Counted from the first letter of the stretch, positions 1 through 8,620 are shown. The stretch is DNA of 64,000 nt from Algoriphagus boseongensis (GCF_004362805.1 NZ_SNYF01000005.1:1016797-1080796); one strand, 5' to 3'. A program made the numbers and translations. Notes: generated by a model not told the origin, from the sequence alone.

Positions 1-35
1 ATTAACCCTAAACGGATATTTTTTTGGTATTTTTC

Positions 36-66
36 TTGCAATTAAACTTCTCACCTACAACATTTG
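36..66 (+). promoter_or_regulatory. Candidate promoter of the arginine operon leader
   Basis: TTG at 36-38 is followed after 20 bases by AACATTTG at 59-66, close to the Bacteroidota TAnnTTTG box, with the first base of the box wrong. Transcription would start near base 73, just before the short reading frame at 80. Judged by eye only. Confidence 0.3.
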
Positions 67-79
67 CACCCTCAAAAGC

Positions 80-199
80 ATGACATACACTCTAGACATA
101 GCGACTAAAACTCCTTCAGCTTTCAGCCTTGTGTTGAGAACTGTTGCTATGCCTAATTTTTCACCTCTTAGGAGGAACAGGTTTACTTTTAGGGTTTGA
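80..199 (+). CDS. Possible arginine-rich leader peptide (39 codons)
   Basis: A short reading frame of 39 codons starts soon after the candidate promoter and ends 115 bases before the first gene of the arginine operon. Five arginines fall in its second half, four of them AGG codons in the last nine residues (peptide end SPLRRNRFTFRV). A second in-frame ATG at 149 would give a 16-residue peptide with four arginines. This is the layout of an amino-acid leader peptide in attenuation control: ribosomes stalling at arginine codons would change downstream RNA folding. The AGGAGG at 170-175 is part of the coding sequence. No classical U-tract terminator follows, so the mechanism is inferred. It could also be a chance frame. 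Confidence 0.35.
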   Translation: MTYTLDIATKTPSAFSLVLRTVAMPNFSPLRRNRFTFRV

Positions 200-295
200 C
201 CCTATAATGCATTTTGTTTTCCTACGTGGAAAACTCCCCTAGCCTAATTCCCAAAGTAAATTATTAAACCCAAAACCAAGTCCTTTCGGATTTGG
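191..295 (+). promoter_or_regulatory. Leader hairpins before the arginine operon
   Basis: Three inverted repeats follow the arginine codons: AGGGT/ACCCT at 191-203, which overlaps the leader stop codon; GTTTTCC/GGAAAAC at 216-234; and CCAAGTCC/GGATTTGG at 276-295, which ends 18 bases before the first structural gene. None has a T-run, so they are not simple terminators. They could be alternative folds that control translation or Rho-dependent termination. This is inference. Confidence 0.3.
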
Positions 296-313
296 CCAAT
301 TCATGCCAACTCA

Positions 314-997
314 ATGGAAGAAATCTCTTTCAAAATCATTGTAGCTGATCCCTCTCACAAGATCTATTCTACTCAGATCACTGAGGAAATGGAAAACTCT
401 GCCAAAGCCAGAGGTACGGGTATAGCCAAAAGAAGTCCTGCCTACATCGAAACTAAAATGGAGGAAGGAAAAGCGGTTATCGCTTTGACTTCGGATGGAA
501 CTTGGGCTGGCTTCTGTTATATTGAAGCCTGGGGACATGGAAAATATGTTGCCAACTCTGGTTTGATCGTATCCCCCGAATTCAGAAAATATGGCTTGGC
601 ACGAAAAATCAAGGCAGAAATCTTCAAACTGAGTCGCAAAAAATACCCAGATTCCAAAATCTTCGGATTGACTACAGGAGCTGCAGTGATGAAGATAAAC
701 TCCGAATTGGGTTATATTCCTGTGTCATATGCAGATTTGACCGATGATCAGGAGTTTTGGAAAGGTTGCCAGAGCTGCATCAACTATGAGATTTTGATGG
801 CAAAAAACCGTCAAAACTGTCTGTGCACGGCAATGCTTTATGATCCAAATGCCAAAAAGAAAGAAATTGAAGAAATGGCACTTCGGGAGAATTTCAAAAA
901 AGAAATCAAGTTATTCGACCGTTGGGTTCGTCTTAAAAAATATGTAATGCTCAAATTGGCCAAGTCAAAAGACTCAGCAAAGAGCTTTTTCCTCTAA
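314..997 (+). CDS. GNAT-family acyltransferase, probable N-acylglutamate synthase
   Basis: First gene of the arginine operon, 33 bases before argG. The 227-residue protein has a GNAT core: a beta strand with AGFCYIEAWG near residues 65-74, then VSPEFRKYGLARKI near 86-99 where the acetyl-CoA pyrophosphate loop lies. The run has argB, argC, argD, argE and argF' but no classical argA or argJ, so this is the natural candidate for glutamate N-acylation, possibly with succinyl-CoA. From memory, mutant-fitness work in Echinicola and Bacteroides assigned this role to operon-linked GNAT proteins of this kind. The C-terminal part is odd: it has a cysteine group (CQSC near 153-156, CLC near 169-171) and then a basic helical tail, not usual in ArgA. 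The cysteines could bind metal or sense redox state. Confidence 0.7.
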   Translation: MEEISFKIIVADPSHKIYSTQITEEMENSAKARGTGIAKRSPAYIETKMEEGKAVIALTSDGTWAGFCYIEAWGHGKYVANSGLIVSPEFRKYGLARKIKAEIFKLSRKKYPDSKIFGLTTGAAVMKINSELGYIPVSYADLTDDQEFWKGCQSCINYEILMAKNRQNCLCTAMLYDPNAKKKEIEEMALRENFKKEIKLFDRWVRLKKYVMLKLAKSKDSAKSFFL

Positions 998-1029
998 TCT
1001 ATTTCCCTAGGGAAAAAACCTATTAAAAA

Positions 1030-2220
1030 ATGAAAAAAGTAGTTTTGGCCTATAGTGGAGGCTTAGATACCACCTTTTGCGCACTTCACCTTTCCAAAGA
1101 TTTGGGCTATGAGGTCCATGCTGTATTGGTAAATACTGGAGGATTTTCCAAAGATGAATTAGAGTCTATCGAGTCTCGCGCCAAAAGTCTGGGAATTGCT
1201 TCATTTAAAATTCTTGAAGTAGTTGACACTTATTATCAAGAAGTTATCAAATACCTAGTTTTTGGGAATGTATTGAAAAATGCAACCTACCCTCTTTCGG
1301 TATCTGCTGAGCGTATTCTTCAGGCCAAATCTTTGGCTGAATATGCAAAGTCAATTGGTGCCAAAGCAGTTGCTCATGGTTCCACAGGAGCTGGAAATGA
1401 TCAGGTTAGATTCGATATGATTTTCCAAACTATCGTTCCAGATATCGAAATCATCACTCCAATTCGAGATTTGAAGCTTTCCCGTCAGGAAGAAATCGAA
1501 TATTTAAAGAAGCATGGAGTTTCAATGAATTTCGAAAAGGCGGCTTATTCTATCAACAAAGGAATTTGGGGAACTTCGGTAGGCGGAAAAGAAACATTGA
1601 CTTCTTCTGAGTTTCTACCAGAGGAAGCTTGGCCTACTCAAGTCACTGAAACTACCCCTAAAGAGATCAAATTGACTTTTGTTCAGGGCGAGTTAAAAGG
1701 AGTGGATGGAGTCGCTTTTGAAAACCCAGTGGATGCTATTCAAAAAGTTCAATCATTGGCTGCTCCATACGGAATTGGACGTGATATCCACGTCGGAGAT
1801 ACCATTATCGGGATTAAAGGTCGGGTAGGTTTTGAAGCTGCTGGGCCTATAATAATCATCAAAGGACATCAGCTTTTGGAAAAACATACCTTGACCAAAT
1901 GGCAAATGTTCTGGAAAAACCAGCTTTCCGAGTTTTACGGAAATCACCTTCATGAGGGCCATTACCTAGATCCTGTAATGAGAAATTTGGAAGCTTTCCT
2001 TTCCAGTACTCAGGAATTTGTAACAGGTGATGTTCGGGTATTGCTTCAGCCGTATCGTTTTACCCTTTTGGGAATTCACTCTGAGCATGATTTGATGTCA
2101 TCTAAGTTTGGCAGCTATGGTGAAATGAACAAAGGCTACACTGGTGAAGATGTAAAAGGATTTACTCGAATTCTGGGAAATCAAACTTCAATTTTCCATA
2201 AAGTAAATAGCCATGACTAA
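1030..2220 (+). CDS. argG: Argininosuccinate synthase
   Basis: ATP-dependent joining of citrulline and aspartate to argininosuccinate, the penultimate step of arginine synthesis. The 396-residue length is normal. The N-terminus carries the N-type ATP pyrophosphatase loop AYSGGLDT (residues 8-15), and STGAGNDQVRFD (near 118-129) is the family's citrulline and aspartate binding segment. The stop codon overlaps the argC start by eight bases (2213-2220), so the two are likely translationally coupled. In proteobacteria argG usually follows the acyl steps; here it comes second, before argC. Confidence 0.96.
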   Translation: MKKVVLAYSGGLDTTFCALHLSKDLGYEVHAVLVNTGGFSKDELESIESRAKSLGIASFKILEVVDTYYQEVIKYLVFGNVLKNATYPLSVSAERILQAKSLAEYAKSIGAKAVAHGSTGAGNDQVRFDMIFQTIVPDIEIITPIRDLKLSRQEEIEYLKKHGVSMNFEKAAYSINKGIWGTSVGGKETLTSSEFLPEEAWPTQVTETTPKEIKLTFVQGELKGVDGVAFENPVDAIQKVQSLAAPYGIGRDIHVGDTIIGIKGRVGFEAAGPIIIIKGHQLLEKHTLTKWQMFWKNQLSEFYGNHLHEGHYLDPVMRNLEAFLSSTQEFVTGDVRVLLQPYRFTLLGIHSEHDLMSSKFGSYGEMNKGYTGEDVKGFTRILGNQTSIFHKVNSHD

Positions 2221-3181
2221 GATCAAAACCGCTGTCATCGGTGCTGCAGGATACACTGGAGGAGAACTCCTCCGGATTTTGGTCCACCACCCTGCCTGCG
2301 AGTTGGTTTGTGTCCATTCCAATAGCCAAAAAGGAAAAAAAGTAGCCGAGGTTCATCCCGATTTGATTGGAGACTGCGACTTGGTTTTCACAGATGAAGT
2401 TCCAACAGAGGGTTTAGATGCAGTTTTCTTGGGCTTACCCCATGGAGAAACAAAAGCATTTTTGGATGCTCATCAATTTTCTCCGGAAACAGTGATCATT
2501 GATTTATCAACTGACTTCAGAGATGAATCACATGGCTTTGTTTATGGTCTCCCTGAAGTAAATTCAGCTAAAATCAAATCCGCCAAGCGAATCGCAAATC
2601 CAGGCTGCTTTGCAACTGGAATCCAATTAGCCTTAGCTCCTGCTATCGCAAATGGATGGGTAAATGATTCTATTCATATTTCAGGAATTACGGGTTCTAC
2701 CGGTGCTGGAAAAAAATTGGCTGAAACTTCACATTTCAGCTACCGAACGGGAAATATGTCTGTTTACAAGCTTTTTACCCATCAGCACCTCAAAGAAATC
2801 CGCCAGACCTTTAGGCAGATCAAGCCAGAATTCATTGAAGAATTGCTCTTTGTCCCCTATCGGGGAAATTTCTCCAGAGGAATATGGGTAACAGCCTATT
2901 TTCCTTTCGAAGGAACTGAAGAGGAAGCGGTAAAAGCCTATAAAGAGTTTTATAAAAATGCGGCCTTTACGCATGTTTCAGCGCAGGATATCGATCTAAA
3001 ACAGGCTGTAAACACCAATAAATGCATACTTCATATTCAAAAAGAGGCTGGGCAATTGGTGATTTATTCTGCTATAGATAACCTGCTGAAAGGGGCATCT
3101 GGACAAGCAGTTCAAAACTTCAATCTTGCCTTTGGTCTAGATGAAAAGTTGGGTTTAAACCTCAAATCAATAGCTTTTTAA
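2213..3181 (+). CDS. argC: N-acyl-gamma-glutamyl-phosphate reductase
   Basis: NADPH-dependent reduction of N-acetyl- or N-succinyl-glutamyl phosphate to the semialdehyde. The 322-residue protein begins with the Rossmann loop GAAGYTGGELLR (residues 10-21) and has the active-site motif NPGCFATG with Cys132 as nucleophile. HxQxxHxxE-like residues appear as THQHLKEI near residues 188-195. It overlaps argG by eight bases. A 101-base gap with small repeats separates it from argD, the widest gap in the operon. The acyl group cannot be read from this sequence; the neighbouring carbamoyltransferase points to succinyl. Confidence 0.95.
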   Translation: MTKIKTAVIGAAGYTGGELLRILVHHPACELVCVHSNSQKGKKVAEVHPDLIGDCDLVFTDEVPTEGLDAVFLGLPHGETKAFLDAHQFSPETVIIDLSTDFRDESHGFVYGLPEVNSAKIKSAKRIANPGCFATGIQLALAPAIANGWVNDSIHISGITGSTGAGKKLAETSHFSYRTGNMSVYKLFTHQHLKEIRQTFRQIKPEFIEELLFVPYRGNFSRGIWVTAYFPFEGTEEEAVKAYKEFYKNAAFTHVSAQDIDLKQAVNTNKCILHIQKEAGQLVIYSAIDNLLKGASGQAVQNFNLAFGLDEKLGLNLKSIAF

Positions 3182-3282
3182 AAACAAGTTTACGAAGCTA
3201 GAGGAAAGAAAGAACTGGTTTAAAGCCAAGGGCTTGAGCAAAAAACACCTCGTAATTCGTAAATCGTAAATCAGAATTTCAA
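3182..3282. repeat. Heptamer repeats and inverted repeat between argC and argD
   Basis: Three tandem heptamers, CGTAATT, CGTAAAT and CGTAAAT, lie at 3251-3271. TTTACGAA near 3188-3195 is the reverse complement of TTCGTAAA at 3256-3263, so a long-range stem about 60 bases apart could form between argC and argD. No reading frame is apparent. It may act as an mRNA processing or stability element inside the operon, or be fortuitous. Confidence 0.35.
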
Positions 3283-4416
3283 ATGAATTTATTCGACGTA
3301 TACCCCTTAATTCCAGTGACTTTGGTGAAAGCTGAAGGATGTAAACTTTGGGATGATCAGGGACAGGAATATTTAGACTTGTATGGTGGTCATGCCGTGA
3401 TTTCCATAGGTCATACTCACCCACATTACGTAAAGCGAATCAAAGATCAATTGGATCAGATTGCGTTTTATTCCAATTCCATTCATATCCCTATTCAGGA
3501 ACAATTGGCTCAAAAGCTTGGAGAACTTTCTTGTCTTCATGAATACAAGCTCTTTTTGGTCAATTCTGGTGCAGAAGCAAATGAAAACGCCCTGAAAATG
3601 GCATCCTTTGCCACTGGAAAACCTGGTTTTATTGCTTTTTCCGGATCATTTCATGGGAGAACTTCCGGTGCTGTAGCATTGACTGACAATCCAAAAATTG
3701 TGGCGCCATGCAATGAACGTACAGATTTTCATATTCTACCTTGGGGAGATTTAGAATCTGTCGAGGAAGCTTTGAAATCAAATGCCATTGCTGGAATTAT
3801 CATTGAAGGAATTCAAGGAGTTGGCGGAATCCAGGTTCCGGAGGTTTCTTTTTTACAGGGTCTTTCTTCTCTTGCTAAAAAATATGAAGCCAAATTAATC
3901 CTTGACGAAGTTCAATCCGGATACGGAAGAACTGGGCGATTCTTTGCTCACCAGTGGGCTGACGGAGTAATGCCAGATTTGATTACCATGGCCAAAGGTA
4001 TGGGCAATGGTTTTCCTATCGGAGGTCTTTTGATTTCACCAGAATTCAAAGCTAGCTATGGCTTATTGGGAACCACTTTCGGGGGTAATCATTTAGCTTG
4101 TGCAGCTGGATTGGCTGTTTTGGAGGTTTTGGAAAAGGAAAAACTTCAATCTAAGGCCTTGGATCTAGGGAATAAGGTGATGGAGGAACTTAGAAAAATT
4201 CCTGGTGTCACCGAAGTCCGAGGAATTGGACTAATGATCGGATTAGATCTGGATCGAGATGCTGGTCCAGTCAGAAATGAATTGGTGAAAAAGTACCACA
4301 TCTTCACCGGATCAGCCGCAGGAAAGCAAACCATTCGTCTCCTTCCTCCTTTGTCTGTAGAATGGAATGAGTTAAATTCGTTTATAGTCGCATTAAAAGA
4401 GATTCTCTCCAATTGA
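3283..4416 (+). CDS. argD: Acylornithine aminotransferase
   Basis: PLP-dependent class III aminotransferase that converts the N-acylglutamate semialdehyde to N-acylornithine with glutamate as amino donor. The length of 377 residues is typical. Visible motifs are the phosphate-binding NSGAEANENALK (near 98-109), LDEVQSGYGRTG (near 207-218) with the cofactor aspartate, and AKGMGNGFPIGG with the Schiff-base lysine at position 238. An inverted repeat GATTCTC/GAGAATC (4401-4421) covers the stop codon. The neighbours favour N-succinyl- or N-acetylornithine as product. Confidence 0.94.
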   Translation: MNLFDVYPLIPVTLVKAEGCKLWDDQGQEYLDLYGGHAVISIGHTHPHYVKRIKDQLDQIAFYSNSIHIPIQEQLAQKLGELSCLHEYKLFLVNSGAEANENALKMASFATGKPGFIAFSGSFHGRTSGAVALTDNPKIVAPCNERTDFHILPWGDLESVEEALKSNAIAGIIIEGIQGVGGIQVPEVSFLQGLSSLAKKYEAKLILDEVQSGYGRTGRFFAHQWADGVMPDLITMAKGMGNGFPIGGLLISPEFKASYGLLGTTFGGNHLACAAGLAVLEVLEKEKLQSKALDLGNKVMEELRKIPGVTEVRGIGLMIGLDLDRDAGPVRNELVKKYHIFTGSAAGKQTIRLLPPLSVEWNELNSFIVALKEILSN

Positions 4417-4434
4417 GAATCGAAAAATCCAGAG

Positions 4435-5379
4435 ATGATGCATTTCACAAAATTTGAATCTTTTGATTTAGGGCAAGAACTTATTGAACTAGCCCTTGCT
4501 TACAAAGCCAATCCAAGAATTGACCTCGCAAAAGGACAGGGAAAAAGGGTGGGTTGTATTTTTCTAAATCCCTCACTAAGGACTCGTGTTTCTACACAAA
4601 TAGCCGCCCAAAACCTCGGCATGGAACCAATTGTCCTGAATATGGACAAAGAAGGCTGGGCGCTTGAAATGAATGAAGGTGCCATCATGAACAAAGGAAC
4701 CGTCGAGCATATCAAAGATGCTGCTGGTGTTTTAGGAACCTATTTCGATATTTTGGCTATCAGAGCGTTTCCTTCTTTGACTAACAAGGAGGAAGATGTT
4801 ACCGATTTTATTTTTAGTCAATTTATCAAATACAGCGGTGTACCAGTGATTTCTCTTGAATCTGCTACTAGACATCCTTTACAAAGTCTGGCTGACCAGA
4901 TAACCATTCAGGAAAATTTGGCTGGAAAAAAGAAGCCGAAAGTTGTCCTGACTTGGGGTCCACATATCAAAGCTATACCTCATGCAGTAGCGAATAGCTT
5001 TGCAGAATGGACTTTGGGAATGGGTCATGACCTGACCATCACCCACCCTTCTGGGTATGAATTGGATGAGGAATTCACCAAAGGAGCAACCCTAGAATAC
5101 GATCAAAGTAAGGCCTTAGAAGGTGCTGATTTTGTGTATGTTAAAAACTGGTCAGGATTCAATGATTATGGAAAAATCATTTCCACGGACTCAAGTTGGA
5201 TGCTTACAGAAAAGCATCTAAAACATGCTCCGGAAGCCAAAGTCATGCACTGCCTACCTGTGAGAAGAAATCTGGAATTGTCCGATGAAATTCTGGACAG
5301 CTCAAGATCTTTGGTACAAAAACAAGCTGAAAATAGAATCTATGCAGCACAAGCCGTGATCAGTAAAATCCTCGGCTAA
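4435..5379 (+). CDS. argF': N-succinylornithine (or N-acetylornithine) carbamoyltransferase
   Basis: Transfers a carbamoyl group to N-acylornithine and gives N-acylcitrulline, replacing the ornithine carbamoyltransferase of the standard pathway. The 314-residue protein has the carbamoyl-phosphate loop NPSLRTRVSTQ (45-55), ATRHPLQSLAD and HCLPVRRN. The substrate-choosing residue is Val90, in GTVEH, when aligned from memory with Bacteroides fragilis SOTCase (Pro90) and Xanthomonas AOTCase (Glu92). Published mutagenesis showed that Pro, Ser or Val at that position favours N-succinylornithine. So the family is clear, and succinyl specificity is a sound inference. A start at the second Met, 4438, is equally possible. 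Confidence 0.9.
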   Translation: MMHFTKFESFDLGQELIELALAYKANPRIDLAKGQGKRVGCIFLNPSLRTRVSTQIAAQNLGMEPIVLNMDKEGWALEMNEGAIMNKGTVEHIKDAAGVLGTYFDILAIRAFPSLTNKEEDVTDFIFSQFIKYSGVPVISLESATRHPLQSLADQITIQENLAGKKKPKVVLTWGPHIKAIPHAVANSFAEWTLGMGHDLTITHPSGYELDEEFTKGATLEYDQSKALEGADFVYVKNWSGFNDYGKIISTDSSWMLTEKHLKHAPEAKVMHCLPVRRNLELSDEILDSSRSLVQKQAENRIYAAQAVISKILG

Positions 5380-5403
5380 AATCTTTTTAAACCCTCCCAA
5401 CCT

Positions 5404-6204
5404 ATGAAAATCTCTATCATAAAAATTGGCGGCAACGTCATCGACTTCCCGGAGAAGTTGGATGCATTTTTGGCCTTATTTGCCAAGTTCCCCGGACATA
5501 AAATATTGGTTCATGGGGGTGGAATCTTGGCATCAAGATTTGGAGAAAGCATGGGAGTAATGCCAGAAATGGTGGATGGGAGAAGAATCACCGATAAGGA
5601 CACCTTGGACATTGTGACCATGGTTTATGCGGGTTTAATCAATAAAAATATTGTAGCTAAGCTTCAAGCCCTCAAAGTAGATGCAATCGGGATGACTGGT
5701 GCCGACGGAAATTTGATCAGATCGATCAAAAGACCTGTAAAAAGCATCGATTATGGATTTGTTGGAGATATTCAGGAAGTAAACACCAAGCTTTTGGATA
5801 CTTTATTGGCGGCCGGTTTGCAACCCGTAATCAATGCAATTACGCATGATAAAAAGGGTCAATTGCTCAATACCAACGCCGATTCCATTGCATCCTCCCT
5901 AGCAACGAGTTTGGCGAAAGACCACCATGTGAATTTGTATTTCTGCTTCAACAAAAGCGGGGTATTGATTGACGAAAAAAACGAGAGTTCCATCATTCCT
6001 TTGATCAATGAAGACATCTATGCAGAATTGAAAAAGGAAAGTGTGATTCATTCCGGGATGATTCCTAAACTGGACAATGCCTTTGCTGCACTCGAAAAGG
6101 GCGTACAACATGTTTGGATTGGAAAAGCCGAAAACCTGCTTTTAGCAGCTAAAGGAAAACTTTCAGGCACTACCATAGAACGTCATCGTTACGATTTGTA
6201 CTAA
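5404..6204 (+). CDS. argB: N-acylglutamate kinase
   Basis: Phosphorylates the gamma-carboxyl of N-acetyl- or N-succinylglutamate with ATP. The 266-residue amino-acid kinase fold protein has KIGGNVID (residues 7-14) and the substrate loop VHGGGILAS (near 37-45). IGMTGADGN (near 95-103) and INALTHD-like nucleotide-side segments also match the family. The stop codon TAA shares one base with the argE ATG (6204), so the two genes are coupled. Whether arginine inhibits it cannot be read with confidence; the N-terminal helix typical of arginine-sensitive kinases is absent. Confidence 0.93.
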   Translation: MKISIIKIGGNVIDFPEKLDAFLALFAKFPGHKILVHGGGILASRFGESMGVMPEMVDGRRITDKDTLDIVTMVYAGLINKNIVAKLQALKVDAIGMTGADGNLIRSIKRPVKSIDYGFVGDIQEVNTKLLDTLLAAGLQPVINAITHDKKGQLLNTNADSIASSLATSLAKDHHVNLYFCFNKSGVLIDEKNESSIIPLINEDIYAELKKESVIHSGMIPKLDNAFAALEKGVQHVWIGKAENLLLAAKGKLSGTTIERHRYDLY

Positions 6205-7274
6205 TGGCAGATCTGGAAATCCTATACCTTGAGGCTGTAGAACTACTCAAGAAACTGATCCAAACCCCCTCTTTTTCAAAGGAAGAGGTAAAAACAGGGG
6301 ATTTAATTGAGTCATTTTTGAAGTCAAAAGGTGTAGAAGTAAATCGCTCTGGAAATAACATTTGGGCTTTTACCTCAGAGTACAATCCAATCCTACCGAC
6401 CATTTGGCTTAATTCCCATCACGATACCGTCAAACCCAATTCAGGTTATACCAAGGATCCATTTAATGCAATTCAGGAGGATGGAAAGCTTTACGGTTTG
6501 GGAAGTAATGATGCTGGAGGGCCTTTAGTAAGCTTGATTGCGACTTTTTGCCATTTTATTGGAAAGCAATTACCCTTTAATCTTCTCCTGATAGCCTCAA
6601 CTGAAGAAGAAATTTCTGGTCAAAACGGGATTTCTTCAATCATTCCCACTTTGCCAGGAGCCGAACTTGCCATTGTAGGTGAACCTACCCTTATGAACTT
6701 AGCGGTAGCAGAAAAAGGACTTTTGGTAATCGACGCTAAGGTCAAAGGTAAAGCAGGTCATGCCGCAAGAGAAGAGGGACTCAATGCCATTTATCTAGCC
6801 TTAGAGGACTTGGAGAAAGTCCGAAATTTTCAATTCCGAAAAACCTCTGCATTTCTGGGTAGAACGAAGGTCACTTGCACAGTTATCAAAGCAGGTCAGC
6901 AGCATAATGTAGTTCCTGATTTATGCGAATTCACTTTAGATGTGAGAGTGACCGATGCTTATACCTTAGAAGAGGCCTTGGATGAATTAGAATCTAACCT
7001 AAATGCGGAATTGGTTCCAAGATCTTTGAGATTACAATCCTCACATTTACCTGAGAATCATTTGATGTATCAGGTTGCTGATGCGTTAAATCTTGAAAAA
7101 TACGGAAGCCCTACCCTATCCGATCAGGCCTTGATTCCTTGGCCTTCGGTAAAAATTGGCCCTGGAGATTCAGCACGTTCTCATACAGCTGATGAGTTTA
7201 TTTATCTTTCAGAAATTAAAAAAGGAATCCAAGGCTATATCTCAATACTTGAAAAATACGCTGAGCTCAGCTAA
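6204..7274 (+). CDS. argE: M20 metallopeptidase, N-acylcitrulline or N-acylornithine deacylase
   Basis: Zinc-dependent deacylase of the M20 family, 356 residues. The first metal-binding segment is NSHHDTVKP (near 70-78), the second LYGLGSNDAGGP (near 94-105), and the catalytic glutamates are in STEEEISG (near 133-140). In this operon it would remove the succinyl or acetyl group from acylcitrulline, giving citrulline for argG. Sequence alone resembles DapE and other M20 members; the assignment rests on position between argB and argH. It overlaps argB by one base and is followed 11 bases later by argH. Confidence 0.88.
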   Translation: MADLEILYLEAVELLKKLIQTPSFSKEEVKTGDLIESFLKSKGVEVNRSGNNIWAFTSEYNPILPTIWLNSHHDTVKPNSGYTKDPFNAIQEDGKLYGLGSNDAGGPLVSLIATFCHFIGKQLPFNLLLIASTEEEISGQNGISSIIPTLPGAELAIVGEPTLMNLAVAEKGLLVIDAKVKGKAGHAAREEGLNAIYLALEDLEKVRNFQFRKTSAFLGRTKVTCTVIKAGQQHNVVPDLCEFTLDVRVTDAYTLEEALDELESNLNAELVPRSLRLQSSHLPENHLMYQVADALNLEKYGSPTLSDQALIPWPSVKIGPGDSARSHTADEFIYLSEIKKGIQGYISILEKYAELS

Positions 7275-7285
7275 AAATAACGACC

Positions 7286-8620
7286 ATGAAACTTTGGCAA
7301 AAAGCCACCGGCAGCAAAAAAGAAGTAGAACAATTCACCATCGGCAGGGATCCTGAATTTGATAGTATTCTGGCTCCTTTTGATGTTTTGGGATCAATGG
7401 CTCATGCGCATATGCTCGCCAAAATTGGCTTATTGACTGAAGAGGATAATGCGATACTTCAAAAAGGTCTGAAGGAAATCTATTTTGAAATTGAGCAAGG
7501 AAAATTCAGTATAGCGCCTGGAGTCGAAGATGTGCATTCCCAAGTAGAGTTTTTGCTTACCGAACGATACGGTGAGGTAGGGAAAAAGCTACACAGCGGA
7601 AGAAGTAGAAATGACCAGGTTTTGGTGGACTTAAAGTTGTATTACCGAGCTGCAATCCAAGAATTGGTGGGAGAAGTTTCCGAATTATTTGATCTCCTTT
7701 TGACCCTTTCTGAAAAGCACAAAAACGACCTGATGCCTGGGTATACCCATACTCAATTGGCCATGCCCTCTTCTTTTGGACTTTGGTTTGGTTCGTTTGC
7801 AGAGAGCTTGACTGAAGATATGGGGCTCTTGAAAGCCGCTTTTGATTTAAGCAATAAAAACCCTTTAGGTTCTGCGGCAGGCTACGGCTCCAGCTTTCCT
7901 TTGGATAGAACCATGACCACTGAATTACTCGGATTTGCAGACCTTCACCATAACGTGATCAATGCCCAAAACAGCCGAGGAAAAACAGAAAGAACCTTAA
8001 GTTTCGCTTTAGCCGGACTAGCTGGGACTTTAAACAAGTTGGCTACAGATGTTTGCCTTTTCATGAACCAGCATTTTGCTTTCATTTCTTTTCCAGATGA
8101 TTTGACTACGGGAAGCAGTATTATGCCTCATAAGAAAAATCCTGATGTATTCGAGTTGATCCGGGCAAAAACCAATCAAGTTCAGGCCGTTCCTACGGCA
8201 GTGGGTTATCTTTTAACCAATATGAGCACAGGTTATCATCGAGATATGCAATTGCTAAAAGAGGAGATTTTCCCCGCCATCGAGACCATGAAATCCTGCC
8301 TGAGCATGAGCACCTTTATGCTCAAGTCTATCCGAGTAAGGCCAAATATTTTGCAAGACTCTTTTTATAAACACCTTTTCTCTGTAGAAGTAGTCAATGA
8401 ACTGGTGCTTCAGGGAGTCCCATTTAGAGATGCCTATAAAAAAGTAGGATTGGATATCGAAGCAGATCAATTTTCTCCCGATCAAACTTCATTGAATCAC
8501 ACCCATGAAGGAAGCATTGGAAACCTTTGTACCAAAGAGATTCAAGAAAAAATGAACAAAAGCCAAAAAGAATTTGACTTTGAAAGAGTTCTACAAGCGA
8601 TTCAAGGCTTAATCAAGTGA
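7286..8620 (+). CDS. argH: Argininosuccinate lyase
   Basis: Splits argininosuccinate into arginine and fumarate, the last step of the operon's pathway. The 444-residue protein belongs to the fumarase/aspartase superfamily: HSGRSRNDQV (near 102-111) is the first conserved region, PGYTHTQLAMPSS (near 151-163) the second, and the signature GSSIMPHKKNPD (276-287) carries the flexible catalytic serine loop. It is the last gene of the run and is followed by a clear terminator. Confidence 0.96.
   Translation: MKLWQKATGSKKEVEQFTIGRDPEFDSILAPFDVLGSMAHAHMLAKIGLLTEEDNAILQKGLKEIYFEIEQGKFSIAPGVEDVHSQVEFLLTERYGEVGKKLHSGRSRNDQVLVDLKLYYRAAIQELVGEVSELFDLLLTLSEKHKNDLMPGYTHTQLAMPSSFGLWFGSFAESLTEDMGLLKAAFDLSNKNPLGSAAGYGSSFPLDRTMTTELLGFADLHHNVINAQNSRGKTERTLSFALAGLAGTLNKLATDVCLFMNQHFAFISFPDDLTTGSSIMPHKKNPDVFELIRAKTNQVQAVPTAVGYLLTNMSTGYHRDMQLLKEEIFPAIETMKSCLSMSTFMLKSIRVRPNILQDSFYKHLFSVEVVNELVLQGVPFRDAYKKVGLDIEADQFSPDQTSLNHTHEGSIGNLCTKEIQEKMNKSQKEFDFERVLQAIQGLIK

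Noticed and set aside
170-175. AGGAGG as a Shine-Dalgarno site
   Set aside because: It sits inside the leader reading frame as arginine codons, no start codon follows at the right distance, and other genes here do not use this signal.
6204-7274. DapE instead of ArgE
   Set aside because: The M20 motifs do not separate the two, but the gene sits between argB and argH with one-base overlap; no lysine genes are near.
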